Source: Bacteroidota bacterium (GTDB lineage: Bacteria; Bacteroidota; Ignavibacteria; Ignavibacteriales; Ignavibacteriaceae). Taken from it: a stretch of DNA of 64,000 nt. Within the stretch, counting starts at the first letter, position 1, and every line of letters starts with the position of its first letter. Positions 26,908-35,938 of the stretch are shown here, piece by piece. A program made the position numbers and the translations under genes. The stretch covers positions 93,770 to 157,769 of the forward strand of contig JACZTL010000003.1 of the NCBI GenBank assembly GCA_022573715.1, in the 5' to 3' direction. The notes beneath the pieces were generated by a model. It saw only the letters and a program-made list of their open reading frames with translations. It ran no database searches and was not told the DNA's origin.

Positions 26908-28491
26908 TTAAATTTTGATAAACCCAACATTTGAAATACCTTTAAATGATGAAATTTTATTTAAAGTCATTTTATCAACATTATTATCAATATTTATAAC
27001 AGTTATAGCTACATCACCTTTGTCTCTTCTTCCTAATGATAAACCACCAATGTTAATATTATTATCTGCTAATACTTTACTTACAATCGCAAGCATTCCA
27101 GGTTTGTCTTCATTTGTATAAAATAATAAATAACCTTCCGGATTAACTTCAATTCTGTAATTATTCACGCCTACTATTCTAATTTCTTTATTCCCAAAAA
27201 CTGTTCCGTCAAATTTTCTTAACTCATCTTTTGAATGGAAGGTTACACTTAGTAAATTTTTATAATCAATATTAGAACTGGACTTTATCTCGTTTATAAT
27301 TATTCCGTTTTCTTCTGCCAATAGAGGTGCATTTATAAAATTTACTGTCTCTTCGAGTTTGTCGTTTAAAAACCCCTTTAAAACGGAAATTGAGAGTAAT
27401 TGGGTAAACTTATGCAATGTTTCACCGCAATAATTTATATCAATCTGCCTTAATTTACTTTTACTTAGTTGTGAATAAATCTTACCTATCTTTTCACTTA
27501 ATGTAACAAACGGTAAAATATCTTTTTTATTTATTGCTTCAATCCCTATTCCGTTTACTGCGCCTTTAATTTCTTTACCATTAAAATAATCAGCAATTTG
27601 ATTCGCAATTTGCACAGCAACTTTTTGTTGGGCTTCTTTTGTTGATGCACCAAGATGAGGTGTTGTAATAACATTGGGATGTTTTAATAATGGGTTTTCG
27701 AAATTCGGGGGTTCGGTTTTATAAACATCAAAAGCCGCACCCGAAACATGCTTGTTTTCTAAAAATTTTAATAAAGCAGATTCATCAATTAAACCACCTC
27801 TCGCACAATTTATAATTTTAACTCCCTTTTTACATTTACTTAAAGTTTCTTCCGAAATTATGTTTTTAGTTTCTTTGGTTAAAGGTACATGAATTGAGAT
27901 GATATCTGAGTTTTTGTATAATTCTTCAAGACTTACTAATTCAACGCCTAATTTTGACACTGATTCTTCGGATATCAGGGTATCATAACATATTACTTTC
28001 ATACCAAATGGAATTGCACGATGAGCTACTTCTTTACCAATTTTTCCTAACCCAATTATTCCCAAAGTTTTATTACTTAATTCCGCACCTTTAAATTTTC
28101 CTCTTTCCCATTTTCCCGCAAGCATAGAAGCATTAGCCTGGGGTACATTTCTGCTTAGAGCTAACATTAAAGCCATAGTATGTTCAGCTGCTGAAATAGT
28201 GTTTCCCCCGGGAGTATTCATAACCAGTATACCTTTGCGGGTAGCAGCACTTATGTTAATATTATCACATCCTGTCCCGGCACGTCCAATTATATTCATA
28301 TTAATTGCAGATTCTAAAAGGAAATCATTTACCTGTGTTCTGCTTCGAACAATAAGACCGTTAAACCCTCCAATATTTTTTTTAATTTCGTCCGACGATA
28401 TTTCAGGTAAATAAGTAACTTCAATTCCAGCATTTTCCAAAATTTCTTTACACTTTAGATCGATAGAATCTGATATTAATATTTTTTTCAT
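26908..28491 (-). CDS. serA: D-3-phosphoglycerate dehydrogenase, long form
   Basis: SerA (527 residues) oxidises 3-phosphoglycerate, the first step of serine synthesis. It has the catalytic and NAD domains (GIIGLGKIGKEVAHRAIPFG, INCARGGLIDESALL, AFDVYKTEPP, TTPHLGASTKEAQ), then an ASB-type middle domain and a C-terminal ACT domain (YLLFYTNEDKPGMLAIVSKV ... ALGR-like LSLGRRDKGDVAITVI). This is the full-length type 1 form, usually feedback-regulated by serine through the tail domains. It follows trxA but a terminator lies between them. Confidence 0.96.
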   Translation of the reverse strand: MKKILISDSIDLKCKEILENAGIEVTYLPEISSDEIKKNIGGFNGLIVRSRTQVNDFLLESAINMNIIGRAGTGCDNINISAATRKGILVMNTPGGNTISAAEHTMALMLALSRNVPQANASMLAGKWERGKFKGAELSNKTLGIIGLGKIGKEVAHRAIPFGMKVICYDTLISEESVSKLGVELVSLEELYKNSDIISIHVPLTKETKNIISEETLSKCKKGVKIINCARGGLIDESALLKFLENKHVSGAAFDVYKTEPPNFENPLLKHPNVITTPHLGASTKEAQQKVAVQIANQIADYFNGKEIKGAVNGIGIEAINKKDILPFVTLSEKIGKIYSQLSKSKLRQIDINYCGETLHKFTQLLSISVLKGFLNDKLEETVNFINAPLLAEENGIIINEIKSSSNIDYKNLLSVTFHSKDELRKFDGTVFGNKEIRIVGVNNYRIEVNPEGYLLFYTNEDKPGMLAIVSKVLADNNINIGGLSLGRRDKGDVAITVINIDNNVDKMTLNKISSFKGISNVGFIKI

Positions 28492-28517
28492 AATTTCTAT
28501 AAATTATTATACAATAT

Positions 28518-28555
28518 CGGTAGAAAAGTAAAAAGGCTTGCACTTAGCAAGCCTT
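28518..28555 (-). terminator. Terminator after trxA
   Basis: AAGGCTTGC (28533-28541) and GCAAGCCTT (28547-28555) form a 9-pair stem with a five-base loop, followed on the minus strand by TTTTTACTTTTC. It lies between trxA and serA. Confidence 0.85.
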
Positions 28556-28588
28556 AATTAAATACACAAAAAAATTCAATTTAGATTA

Positions 28589-28909
28589 CTAAGCCACTGC
28601 ATCCAATTTTTGTGAAATTTGTGATTTCGGTACAGCACCAATTATAGTATCTTTTACTTCACCGTTTTTAAATACAAGTAAAGTCGGAATACTCCTCACC
28701 CCGTATTTAATTGCTGTCTGTTGATTATTATCAACATCCAATTTACCTATTTTAACTTTCCCTTCATATTCTCCAGCTAATTCCTCAACTAAAGGTGCAA
28801 TCATTCTACAGGGACCGCACCAGGCAGCCCAAAAATCTATTAGTACTGGTAAATCAGAATTTAAAACTTCCGATTCAAAATTTTCATCTGTTATTTCTAA
28901 TGGTTTCAT
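28589..28909 (-). CDS. trxA: Thioredoxin
   Basis: This is a 106-residue thioredoxin with the redox site WCGPC at residues 30-34 (FWAAWCGPCRMIAPLVEEL), the cis-Pro segment VRSIPTLLVFKNGE, and no signal peptide, so it acts in the cytoplasm as a general disulfide reductant. It ends in a strong terminator and starts 41 bases after the upstream SDR gene. Confidence 0.97.
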   Translation of the reverse strand: MKPLEITDENFESEVLNSDLPVLIDFWAAWCGPCRMIAPLVEELAGEYEGKVKIGKLDVDNNQQTAIKYGVRSIPTLLVFKNGEVKDTIIGAVPKSQISQKLDAVA

Positions 28910-28950
28910 TTTTTTCCTTTAAAATATAATACTTAAATATAATTCTTAAA

Positions 28951-29763
28951 TTACTTTTGTCCAGTAAAACTTACAACAGCTTCACCGCCATCTACATTTA
29001 TAACTCCACCAGAGATCCACTCACCTCCATCTTTGCAAAAAAGTGAAATTACTTTGGATACATCCTCAGGTGTTGTTAATCTTTTTCTTGGATTTTTTCG
29101 TCTAGCAATATCCATCATATTTTCGTTTCCGGGAATTTTTCTTAGAGCAGGTGTATCGGTAACACCCGCCATTATTGCGTTTGCCGAAACTCCCATAAAA
29201 CCCAACTCATCTGCAAGTTGACGAATGTGTGATTCTAAAGTTACCTTTGCTGCAGACACAGCACCATAAGTTTTAATAACTGTACGAGCACCTGAACTGG
29301 TCATTCCAAAAATTCTTGCCTTTTCCGCTAATAAATTATTTGTAAATATATCCTGGGTCCAATATACAAGAGAATTTGCCATCACATCAATTGTCATTTC
29401 TAATTGTACTTTGGTCATACCTTTTTCGCGGTTTGAATATATAAAATTCTTTAAGCTTCCAAAAGCTAATGAATGCATAATTACTTTTATTAAAGGTTTA
29501 CCATTTAAAAGTGAAATCAATTCGTTTATAACTTCAGTTCGCTTTAAGACATCAGCAGCATTCATGTTATAGAATTTTTGTTTAACGCCAAATTCTTCAA
29601 TACTATCAGTTATTTTTTTTACATTATGCATTGTAGCTTGGCGATCTAAATGAACTCCAATAATATTAAAACCGTCTTTAGCTAATTGTAAAGCAGTAGC
29701 ACCACCAAAACCTGAGGATGCTCCTAAAATCAATGCCCAATATTTATTATTATCATTACTCAT
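28951..29763 (-). CDS. Enoyl-ACP reductase-type short-chain dehydrogenase
   Basis: This SDR (270 residues) has a nucleotide-binding GASSGFGGATALQLAKDG and, in place of the usual YxxxK, Tyr166-x6-Lys173 in TYGAVSAAKVTLESHIRQLA, the spacing typical of FabI and FabL enoyl-ACP reductases. The following NAIMAGVTDTPALRKIPG and ISGGVINVDGGEAV fit that group. The likely role is the last reduction step of fatty acid elongation with NAD(P)H. The classical GxGx(3)G-like loop looks more like FabL than E. coli FabI. It lies alone between dnaE and trxA on the same strand. Another SDR role remains possible. Confidence 0.78.
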   Translation of the reverse strand: MSNDNNKYWALILGASSGFGGATALQLAKDGFNIIGVHLDRQATMHNVKKITDSIEEFGVKQKFYNMNAADVLKRTEVINELISLLNGKPLIKVIMHSLAFGSLKNFIYSNREKGMTKVQLEMTIDVMANSLVYWTQDIFTNNLLAEKARIFGMTSSGARTVIKTYGAVSAAKVTLESHIRQLADELGFMGVSANAIMAGVTDTPALRKIPGNENMMDIARRKNPRKRLTTPEDVSKVISLFCKDGGEWISGGVINVDGGEAVVSFTGQK

Positions 29764-29883
29764 GTAGATTACCGATTAAATTAATTTTTAAGTGCAAAGT
29801 ATACGAAATAGCAAATTGTTATTCAACATTAATTGATAAAGAATGAATATCTGTAGGAGTTTTTACAATTACTCAACATCAAA

Positions 29884-32800
29884 TTATTGACATAATTGAA
29901 TTGAACCTTCTCCAAACATTTCAGTAAGGGAGTTAATAAATTTATTCGAAGGATTAGCTTTATAATCATTTAAAAAGAACAACCTGCCTTTTGAACCGTT
30001 GTTTTTTAAATGAAGGTATATTGGAATATTTCCTTTGTTATTATTTAGTATTTCTTTTAATGAATTTAATTCCTTTTCTCCAAATTTATCTTCATCAAAA
30101 TTAATTTTTATGCTTTTTGTAAATTTTTCTTTCACCTGTTCAATAGGAATTATTTCCTCAATATGCAGTTTAATTGCATCCCCGCTGCTTTCAGGTCTTC
30201 CTACTATTATTACACAATTTTCTTCTTCAATTAATTGACCGTACTTTTCATAAGTTTTAGCAAATGTTAAGCATTCACAAGAACCTGAAAAATCATCAAG
30301 AGTAAAGAAAGCCATTGTTCTGTTTGCCTTATCAATTTTTCTTTTAATTGATGTAATAACCCCGCAAGCCCTTACCATTTCATCGTTTTGGTGTTCCAAT
30401 GCTGATCCAAGTTGAACAGTAGTAAAAGAGTTATATTCCAACAAATAATTTATAAGTGGGTGCCCTGTTATATAAAAACCCGTAACTTCACGTTCCTTAC
30501 TTAATTTTTCTTTTGTAGACCATTTTTCAATATTTTTTAATTGAGGTGGTTTGATCTCTAAATCTTCTTGGCTATCACTAAATAAACTATTCTCAGACGT
30601 AATTTTTGAATTTTGGACTTTATGACCGAATTCCAAAGCGGACTCAACAGAGGCAAATAATGCAGCTCTATTGTTATTAACAGAATCAAAAGCACCCGCT
30701 AATACCAAACCTTCAAGTCCTCTTTTATTAACAATGCGTGTATCAACTTTTGAACAGAAATCAAAAATGCTTGTAAAATTTTGATTTGTATTTTTTCTTA
30801 CTTTTATTATTTCTTCAACAGAAGGTATTCCTACATTTTTAATCGCACTCATCCCGAAACGAATTTTTCTATTTTCTACATTAAAGTTAACAGAAGGATT
30901 ATTAACATTCGGAGGTAAAACTTCAATTTGTAATTTTCTACAATCTTCTAAAAAAGCTGAAACTTTGTCCGAATTACCAAATTCATTTGTTAAGTTTGCA
31001 GCTAAAAATTCGGGAGTGTAATGTGCTTTTAAGTAAGCTGTTTGGTAAGCAACTAAACTATATGCAACTGCGTGACTTTTATTGAATCCATAATTTGCAA
31101 ATTTTTCAATATTTTCTACAATTTCTTCTGCAACAGATATTTTTATTCCGTTTTTAACGGCTCCTTCCAAAAACTGTTTCTTCAACCTTTTCATAGCTTT
31201 TAGATCTTTTTTACCCATTGCCCTTCGTAAAAGATCAGCTTCTGCAAGACTCATTCCGCCAATTATATTTGCAATCTGAATTACCTGTTCCTGGTAAACA
31301 ATAATACCGTAAGTCTCTTTTAGTATTTGTTCCAATAATGGATGCAGATAAGCAACTTTTGTTTTACCAAATTTTCTCTCAATAAATTCATTTATAAATT
31401 CCATTGGTCCGGGACGGTAAAGAGCGTTCATTGCGGCTAAATCATTTATTGATGAAGAACGAAGTTTTTTCAAATACTCTCGCATCGGCGGAGATTCAAA
31501 CTGGAACACGCCCGTTGTTTGACCGTTTGAAAAAAGTTGATATGTCTTTTCATCATCTAATGGTATTTTATCAATATCAATTTCTACATTATGATTTTGC
31601 TTTATTAATTTTATAGTGTCGCGAATTATAGTAAGAGTGCGCAAACCAAGGAAATCCATTTTAAGAAGACCTGCCTGCTCTATATCTTTCATATTATATT
31701 GTGTTACAACTTCCGTTTGGTTTACAGCATTGGCAAGCGGAACAAAGTTACTAATCTCTTCAGGACATATAACAACACCCGCCGCGTGTTTGGATGCATT
31801 TCTGTTCATCCCTTCAAGTACTTTTGCATATTTAATTAAATTTTGAAGCTCGGGTTCTTTTGTCGTTTTAAGGTATTTTAATTCGGGTACTTTATTAATA
31901 GCTTCGTCAATTGTAAAAACTTTCCCGAATTTAGAAGGGATGTGCTTTGTAATATTGTTCACAGTTGGAATTGGAATGTTTAAAACACGTGCAACATCTC
32001 TTAATACCATTTTTGAAGAAAGCCGGTTGAAAGTAATTATCTGACTAACACATTCGCTTCCGTATTTTTCTCTCACATATTCAATTACATCGCTGCGTTT
32101 ATCATCGGCAAAATCAATATCAATATCAGGCAAAGATTTCCTTGCTGGATTAAGGAACCTTTCAAAAAGCAGGTTATATTTTAGAGGATCTATTTTTGTT
32201 ATGCCTAATGTATAAGCAACCAAACTGCCGGCAACACTTCCCCTGCCTGGTCCAACCGGGATATTATTTTTCTTTGCCGCATTTATAAAATCCTGAACAA
32301 TTAAAAAATACCCTGCAAATCCCATTTGTTTGATAGTAGATATTTCAAAATCAAAACGCTCTTTAATTTCTGGTGTAATTTTTTCAAATATTTTGTGAAG
32401 TCCTTCACCTGCTAAAATTACTAAGTATTCATCCAACGTTTCAGCAGATGAATCTTCGGGTATCGGAAAGTCCGGGAAATGATAGCCGTCCTGATCAAGT
32501 TTTAAATCTATTTTAGAATCTATCTCAAGAGTATTTTCAATAGCACCTTTGTAGTCTTTAAAAAGTGCTTTCATTTCATCCTGGGATTTAAAATATATCT
32601 GATCTGTTTTGTATCTTAAATCTCTGTAGTCTCTTCCGGTTTTATCTGCAAGAAGGAGCAGAATATTGTGAGCAATGGCGTGCTCTTTTTCAATATAATG
32701 ACAGTCATTAGTAGCAACTAATTTTATTCCCAATTCACGTGAGAGTTTCGGCATTCCTATAAGTACAGCTTTTTCCACATCAATTTTGTGGTCTTGTACT

Positions 32801-33342
32801 TCCAAATAAAAATCTTCACCGAAAATATCTTTGTAAGTTTTAGCGGTTTCTCTCGCCTTATCATAATCATTATTTATAAAATCTGTAGCAACCACTCCGC
32901 CGGCGCATGCCGAGGTACAGACCAATCCTTCTCTATATTTTCTGAGCAGTTCAAGGTCGATACGGGGTTTGTAGTAGAAACCCTCAGTGTGCCCCAAAGT
33001 AGAAAGTTTAATCAGATTTTTGTAACCCTGTTTATTTTTAGCAAGTAATATTAAATGGTTGTAATGTTTTGTTCTTTTTCTCCCGTTATCCGAATCGGAT
33101 TTACCTTTATCAAACCTTGAGCCTTCTTTAACAATATAGGCTTCCATACCAACAATTGGTTTTATATCAGCGGCTATAGCTTTGCGGTAAAATTCCGAAA
33201 TGCCGTACATAACTCCGTGATCTGTTAAAGCTACGGCGTGCATATCATTTTTTTTGGCAGCTTCTAAAAGGCTGTCAATTGTACAAGCACCGTCCTGCAG
33301 GCTATAGTGTGAATGGTTATGTAAGTGTAAAAAATCGCTCAT
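29884..33342 (-). CDS. dnaE: DNA polymerase III alpha subunit
   Basis: DnaE (1152 residues) is the replicative polymerase. An N-terminal PHP domain (LHLHNHSHYSLQDGACTIDS, AVALTDHGVMYG) is followed by the C-family palm with GPGRGSVAGSLVAYTLGIT and catalytic aspartates in PDIDIDFADDKRSDVI. Then come SKHAAGVVICPEEI, FLGLRTLTIIRDT, a YGIIVYQEQVIQIANIIGG block, a helix-hairpin-helix (YGFNKSHAVAYSLVAYQTAY) and a C-terminal OB-fold. It starts 42 bases after dut. No exonuclease insertion of the PolC type is present. Confidence 0.98.
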   Translation of the reverse strand: MSDFLHLHNHSHYSLQDGACTIDSLLEAAKKNDMHAVALTDHGVMYGISEFYRKAIAADIKPIVGMEAYIVKEGSRFDKGKSDSDNGRKRTKHYNHLILLAKNKQGYKNLIKLSTLGHTEGFYYKPRIDLELLRKYREGLVCTSACAGGVVATDFINNDYDKARETAKTYKDIFGEDFYLEVQDHKIDVEKAVLIGMPKLSRELGIKLVATNDCHYIEKEHAIAHNILLLLADKTGRDYRDLRYKTDQIYFKSQDEMKALFKDYKGAIENTLEIDSKIDLKLDQDGYHFPDFPIPEDSSAETLDEYLVILAGEGLHKIFEKITPEIKERFDFEISTIKQMGFAGYFLIVQDFINAAKKNNIPVGPGRGSVAGSLVAYTLGITKIDPLKYNLLFERFLNPARKSLPDIDIDFADDKRSDVIEYVREKYGSECVSQIITFNRLSSKMVLRDVARVLNIPIPTVNNITKHIPSKFGKVFTIDEAINKVPELKYLKTTKEPELQNLIKYAKVLEGMNRNASKHAAGVVICPEEISNFVPLANAVNQTEVVTQYNMKDIEQAGLLKMDFLGLRTLTIIRDTIKLIKQNHNVEIDIDKIPLDDEKTYQLFSNGQTTGVFQFESPPMREYLKKLRSSSINDLAAMNALYRPGPMEFINEFIERKFGKTKVAYLHPLLEQILKETYGIIVYQEQVIQIANIIGGMSLAEADLLRRAMGKKDLKAMKRLKKQFLEGAVKNGIKISVAEEIVENIEKFANYGFNKSHAVAYSLVAYQTAYLKAHYTPEFLAANLTNEFGNSDKVSAFLEDCRKLQIEVLPPNVNNPSVNFNVENRKIRFGMSAIKNVGIPSVEEIIKVRKNTNQNFTSIFDFCSKVDTRIVNKRGLEGLVLAGAFDSVNNNRAALFASVESALEFGHKVQNSKITSENSLFSDSQEDLEIKPPQLKNIEKWSTKEKLSKEREVTGFYITGHPLINYLLEYNSFTTVQLGSALEHQNDEMVRACGVITSIKRKIDKANRTMAFFTLDDFSGSCECLTFAKTYEKYGQLIEEENCVIIVGRPESSGDAIKLHIEEIIPIEQVKEKFTKSIKINFDEDKFGEKELNSLKEILNNNKGNIPIYLHLKNNGSKGRLFFLNDYKANPSNKFINSLTEMFGEGSIQLCQ

Positions 33343-33351
33343 AATTTATTT

Positions 33352-33378
33352 TAAGCGAATCTCAGATTCGCTCTACAT
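33352..33378 (-). repeat. Dispersed palindromic repeat, copy 1 (between dut and dnaE)
   Basis: On the minus strand TGTAGAGCGAATCT is followed by GAGATTCGCTTAA. AGCGAATCT and AGATTCGCT pair over 9 bases around one central base. A closely related copy lies at 60311-60338 on the plus strand. It occupies most of the 42-base spacer. No T-tract follows, so it is not an ordinary terminator. Confidence 0.7.
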
Positions 33379-33384
33379 TTTAAT

Positions 33385-33840
33385 TTATTTACTCCCTGTA
33401 TGCCCAAAGCCTCCGGCGCCTCTTTCTGTTTCTACTAATTCCGTTGATTCAATGATATTTGCAGAATATGTTTTTGCTAGTACTAATTGTGCAATTCTGT
33501 CACCGCGTTTTATTACAAAGTCTTTATCGCTAAAATTAAAAAGGATAATTTTTACTTCGCCCCTGTAATCTGAGTCAATTGTTCCCGGTGAATTTAAAAC
33601 ACCTATCCCGTTTTTTACCGCGAGCCCGCTTCTCGGTCTTACTTGTATTTCAAACCCTTTTGGAATCTCAACAGCAATGTTTGTAGGAATCAGTTTTACT
33701 TTACCTGAAGAAATAACCTCTTCGTTATTGACTGCAGCTCTAATGTCCATCCCCGAACTCCCTTCTGTAGAATATGTAGGAAGAGCAATATCCCAAAATT
33801 CTTGGGATAATCTTTTTATTTTTAATTCAATTTTATCCAC
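33385..33840 (-). CDS. dut: Deoxyuridine 5'-triphosphate nucleotidohydrolase
   Basis: dUTPase (151 residues) hydrolyses dUTP to dUMP, keeping uracil out of DNA. The trimeric family motifs are in order: GSSGMDIRAA (1), RPRSGLAVKNGIGVLNSPGT (2 and start of 3), IDSDYRGEV (3), GDRIAQLVL (4) and RGAGGFGHTG (5). The start is GTG with AAAGGA nine bases upstream. It lies between a flippase gene (13-base gap) and dnaE. Confidence 0.97.
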   Translation of the reverse strand: MDKIELKIKRLSQEFWDIALPTYSTEGSSGMDIRAAVNNEEVISSGKVKLIPTNIAVEIPKGFEIQVRPRSGLAVKNGIGVLNSPGTIDSDYRGEVKIILFNFSDKDFVIKRGDRIAQLVLAKTYSANIIESTELVETERGAGGFGHTGSK

Positions 33841-33853
33841 AATTAAAATTCCT

Positions 33854-35311
33854 TTAAGAAGATTTGAAAAGTTTTTCTTTCAAAACCCTTACTTCCTGCT
33901 TATTAATAACAAAAACAAAAATATAAATTATGAAAAGAAGAGTAAGCAAAATTTTGTAGATAAAAAATAAGTCGCCTGAATTTAACAACCAATAGTAGAT
34001 AACAGCAACTATGAAAATTCCAAAAAATATTTTACCTATTCTCAAAAATTCGTACTCAATTCTATAAAATTTTTGCGTTACAATTAATAAAGCGACAGCC
34101 AAAAACAAATAGCTTACAAGTGTAGATAAAGCAGCACCTATTATACCGTAAATAGGTATTAAAATAACATTTGATAAAATATTTATTAACGCTCCGCCCA
34201 AAGTAATAAAAAGAATATAAATACTTTTTTCTTTTATATATATTCCTGCAGTAAAGACAATATAAAATCCGTAAAATAGATAACCGAAAAGAATTATCGG
34301 TACTATATTTAAACCTCCCCAATAATCAGAACCGATAATAGAATGTCCGAAAATATTAATTTTTACAAAATCAGAAATAAAAAGAGTTATGAACACAAGT
34401 ACAAAACTACCAGCTAATGCAAAGTATGTAAAAACTTTTGAAAAAATATCTTTTGCATTTTTTTCCCCTTCATTCTGCAAGAAAAACGGTTGCCAGGCAA
34501 ACTGAAACATACTTACAAAAAGCATCATAAAAATACCGAGTTTATAATTTGCAGAATAAACACCGACTGTACTCAAATCTGTTAGATGTGCGAGAATAGG
34601 ACGATCAATACCTTGTATTAACATTGCACTCAATCCTGCGGGAAAATATGGGAGACCGAATTTTAACAAACTTTTTAAAAGCTCAATGTTAATTCTTAAA
34701 CTTAAATTTTTAATAATCGATGGGAAAAGAATTAAATAAGTCAAAATTGAAGCAATTAAATTAGCGATGAAAATCGCTTCAATATCAAATTTTAGTGCTA
34801 ATATCAGGTATAGATTTAAGATAACATTTACGCTTATATTAATAATTTTAAATGCCGTAAACTTTTTTGCTTTTCTTTCCAATCTTAATTTTATAAATGG
34901 AATAACTGCCAGAGCATCAACAAACAAAATAAGGGCGGCGTAATTCAACAAATAAATGTAATTTGAAGGAACATCTAAAATTACTGCCAATTTAAATTTT
35001 GACAGTAAAATTGTTGCTAATAAAATTGCACTCACAATAAAAACTGATAAGTACGGTGTCGAAAAATTATCTTTATTATCGTTTTTTTTAATTTTAGAAG
35101 AATACTTAAGAAATGCAGAATCCATCCCGTACATAAATACTACATTTAATATGGCTATAAAAATGTAAATATTTGAGACAACACCGTAATCACTTTTGAT
35201 AAATACATTTGTGTAAAGAGGAACTAAAAGAAACGTGAGGAATCTGCCAACCATTGTACTGATTCCGTAGATAGCCGTGTCTTTTAAAAGTTCTTTCAGT
35301 TTTTGAAACAT
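33854..35311 (-). CDS. Polysaccharide flippase (Wzx/MATE-like), copy 1
   Basis: This multi-spanning membrane protein (485 residues, about 12-14 helices) starts with LLKDTAIYGISTMVGRFLTF, typical of the polysaccharide transporter (PST) branch of the MOP exporter superfamily. Such proteins flip lipid-linked oligosaccharides across the inner membrane. A short positively charged C-terminus follows. It lies outside the main sugar cluster, downstream of a thioesterase gene (51-base gap) and upstream of dut. A second flippase is at 46.9-48.3 kb, so the two may serve different glycans. Confidence 0.85.
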   Translation of the reverse strand: MFQKLKELLKDTAIYGISTMVGRFLTFLLVPLYTNVFIKSDYGVVSNIYIFIAILNVVFMYGMDSAFLKYSSKIKKNDNKDNFSTPYLSVFIVSAILLATILLSKFKLAVILDVPSNYIYLLNYAALILFVDALAVIPFIKLRLERKAKKFTAFKIINISVNVILNLYLILALKFDIEAIFIANLIASILTYLILFPSIIKNLSLRINIELLKSLLKFGLPYFPAGLSAMLIQGIDRPILAHLTDLSTVGVYSANYKLGIFMMLFVSMFQFAWQPFFLQNEGEKNAKDIFSKVFTYFALAGSFVLVFITLFISDFVKINIFGHSIIGSDYWGGLNIVPIILFGYLFYGFYIVFTAGIYIKEKSIYILFITLGGALINILSNVILIPIYGIIGAALSTLVSYLFLAVALLIVTQKFYRIEYEFLRIGKIFFGIFIVAVIYYWLLNSGDLFFIYKILLTLLFIIYIFVFVINKQEVRVLKEKLFKSS

Positions 35312-35362
35312 GTATGCAAACAGTTGTTTTGTTTGAACAACATATTAGGAATATTAATTTTA

Positions 35363-35773
35363 TTATTCAAAGATTGGTCTGAATTTTTCAAGAAAGAATT
35401 CCGGTACCCTTGAAATTTTTTTTGTTTTGCTGTTTATAAAAACTAATTCTGTATAACCGTTAGCAATTTCAACATTTCTTTCGTTGCTTCTGACTGTATA
35501 GTCTAAATGAACTCTAACAACGGGAAGTTTTTCTACCCTCGTTTCAACCTCTAATAATTCATCATAAAAAGCTGGATTTTTATATTCGATCTGAATTTTT
35601 ATAAGGGGCATCTGATAACCGTTTTCTTCAATTACTTTATAGGAAAGACCAAGTTCACGCATCATTTCGGTTCTGCTTACTTCAAAATACTCTGCATATT
35701 TTCCGTTATAAACAAACTGCATCTGATCTGTATCAGCATAACGAACTCGAATATTTGTTTTATGAATCAACAT
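35363..35773 (-). CDS. Acyl-CoA thioesterase, YbgC/4HBT hotdog family
   Basis: This 136-residue single hotdog-fold thioesterase begins IRVRYADTDQMQFVYNGKYA, which holds the catalytic Asp and the substrate loop, followed by FEVSRTEMMRELGLSY and QIEYKNPAFYDELLEVETRV. The family hydrolyses short- to medium-chain acyl-CoA or acyl-ACP; in proteobacteria YbgC is part of the Tol-Pal cluster, which is not seen here. The YHG of many relatives is YNG here. It lies between accA and the flippase gene. Confidence 0.9.
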   Translation of the reverse strand: MLIHKTNIRVRYADTDQMQFVYNGKYAEYFEVSRTEMMRELGLSYKVIEENGYQMPLIKIQIEYKNPAFYDELLEVETRVEKLPVVRVHLDYTVRSNERNVEIANGYTELVFINSKTKKISRVPEFFLEKFRPIFE

Positions 35774-35834
35774 AGATTTTAGTAAACAATTTTCAGATTA
35801 AGTTTTGATCTTTGAAATTTGCAGCTTGATATTT

Positions 35835-35870
35835 ACCTGTCCGTCGTACAAAGTACTTTGAAAGGCAGGT
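35835..35870. repeat. Palindromic spacer element upstream of the thioesterase gene
   Basis: ACCTGTC (35835-35841) pairs with GGCAGGT (35864-35870, one G-U), and the loop contains a perfect 10-base palindrome AAAGTACTTT (35850-35859). It lies in the 165-base spacer between accA and the thioesterase gene and is not followed by a T-tract. Confidence 0.5.
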
Positions 35871-35895
35871 TTGTTATTTGTGTTTTGATTTTTGT

Positions 35896-35932
35896 TTTTT
35901 AAAGGCAGTTAAATCCCTGTTCCCTTTAAAAA
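35896..35932. repeat. Hairpin TTTTTAAAGG...CCTTTAAAAA after accA
   Basis: TTTTTAAAGG (35896-35905) and CCTTTAAAAA (35923-35932) form a 10-pair stem around a 17-base loop, seven bases after the accA stop. No T-run follows on the minus strand. The arms and the CCCTG-containing loop resemble the hairpin at 50276-50305. Confidence 0.5.
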
Positions 35933-35938
35933 GAAATT

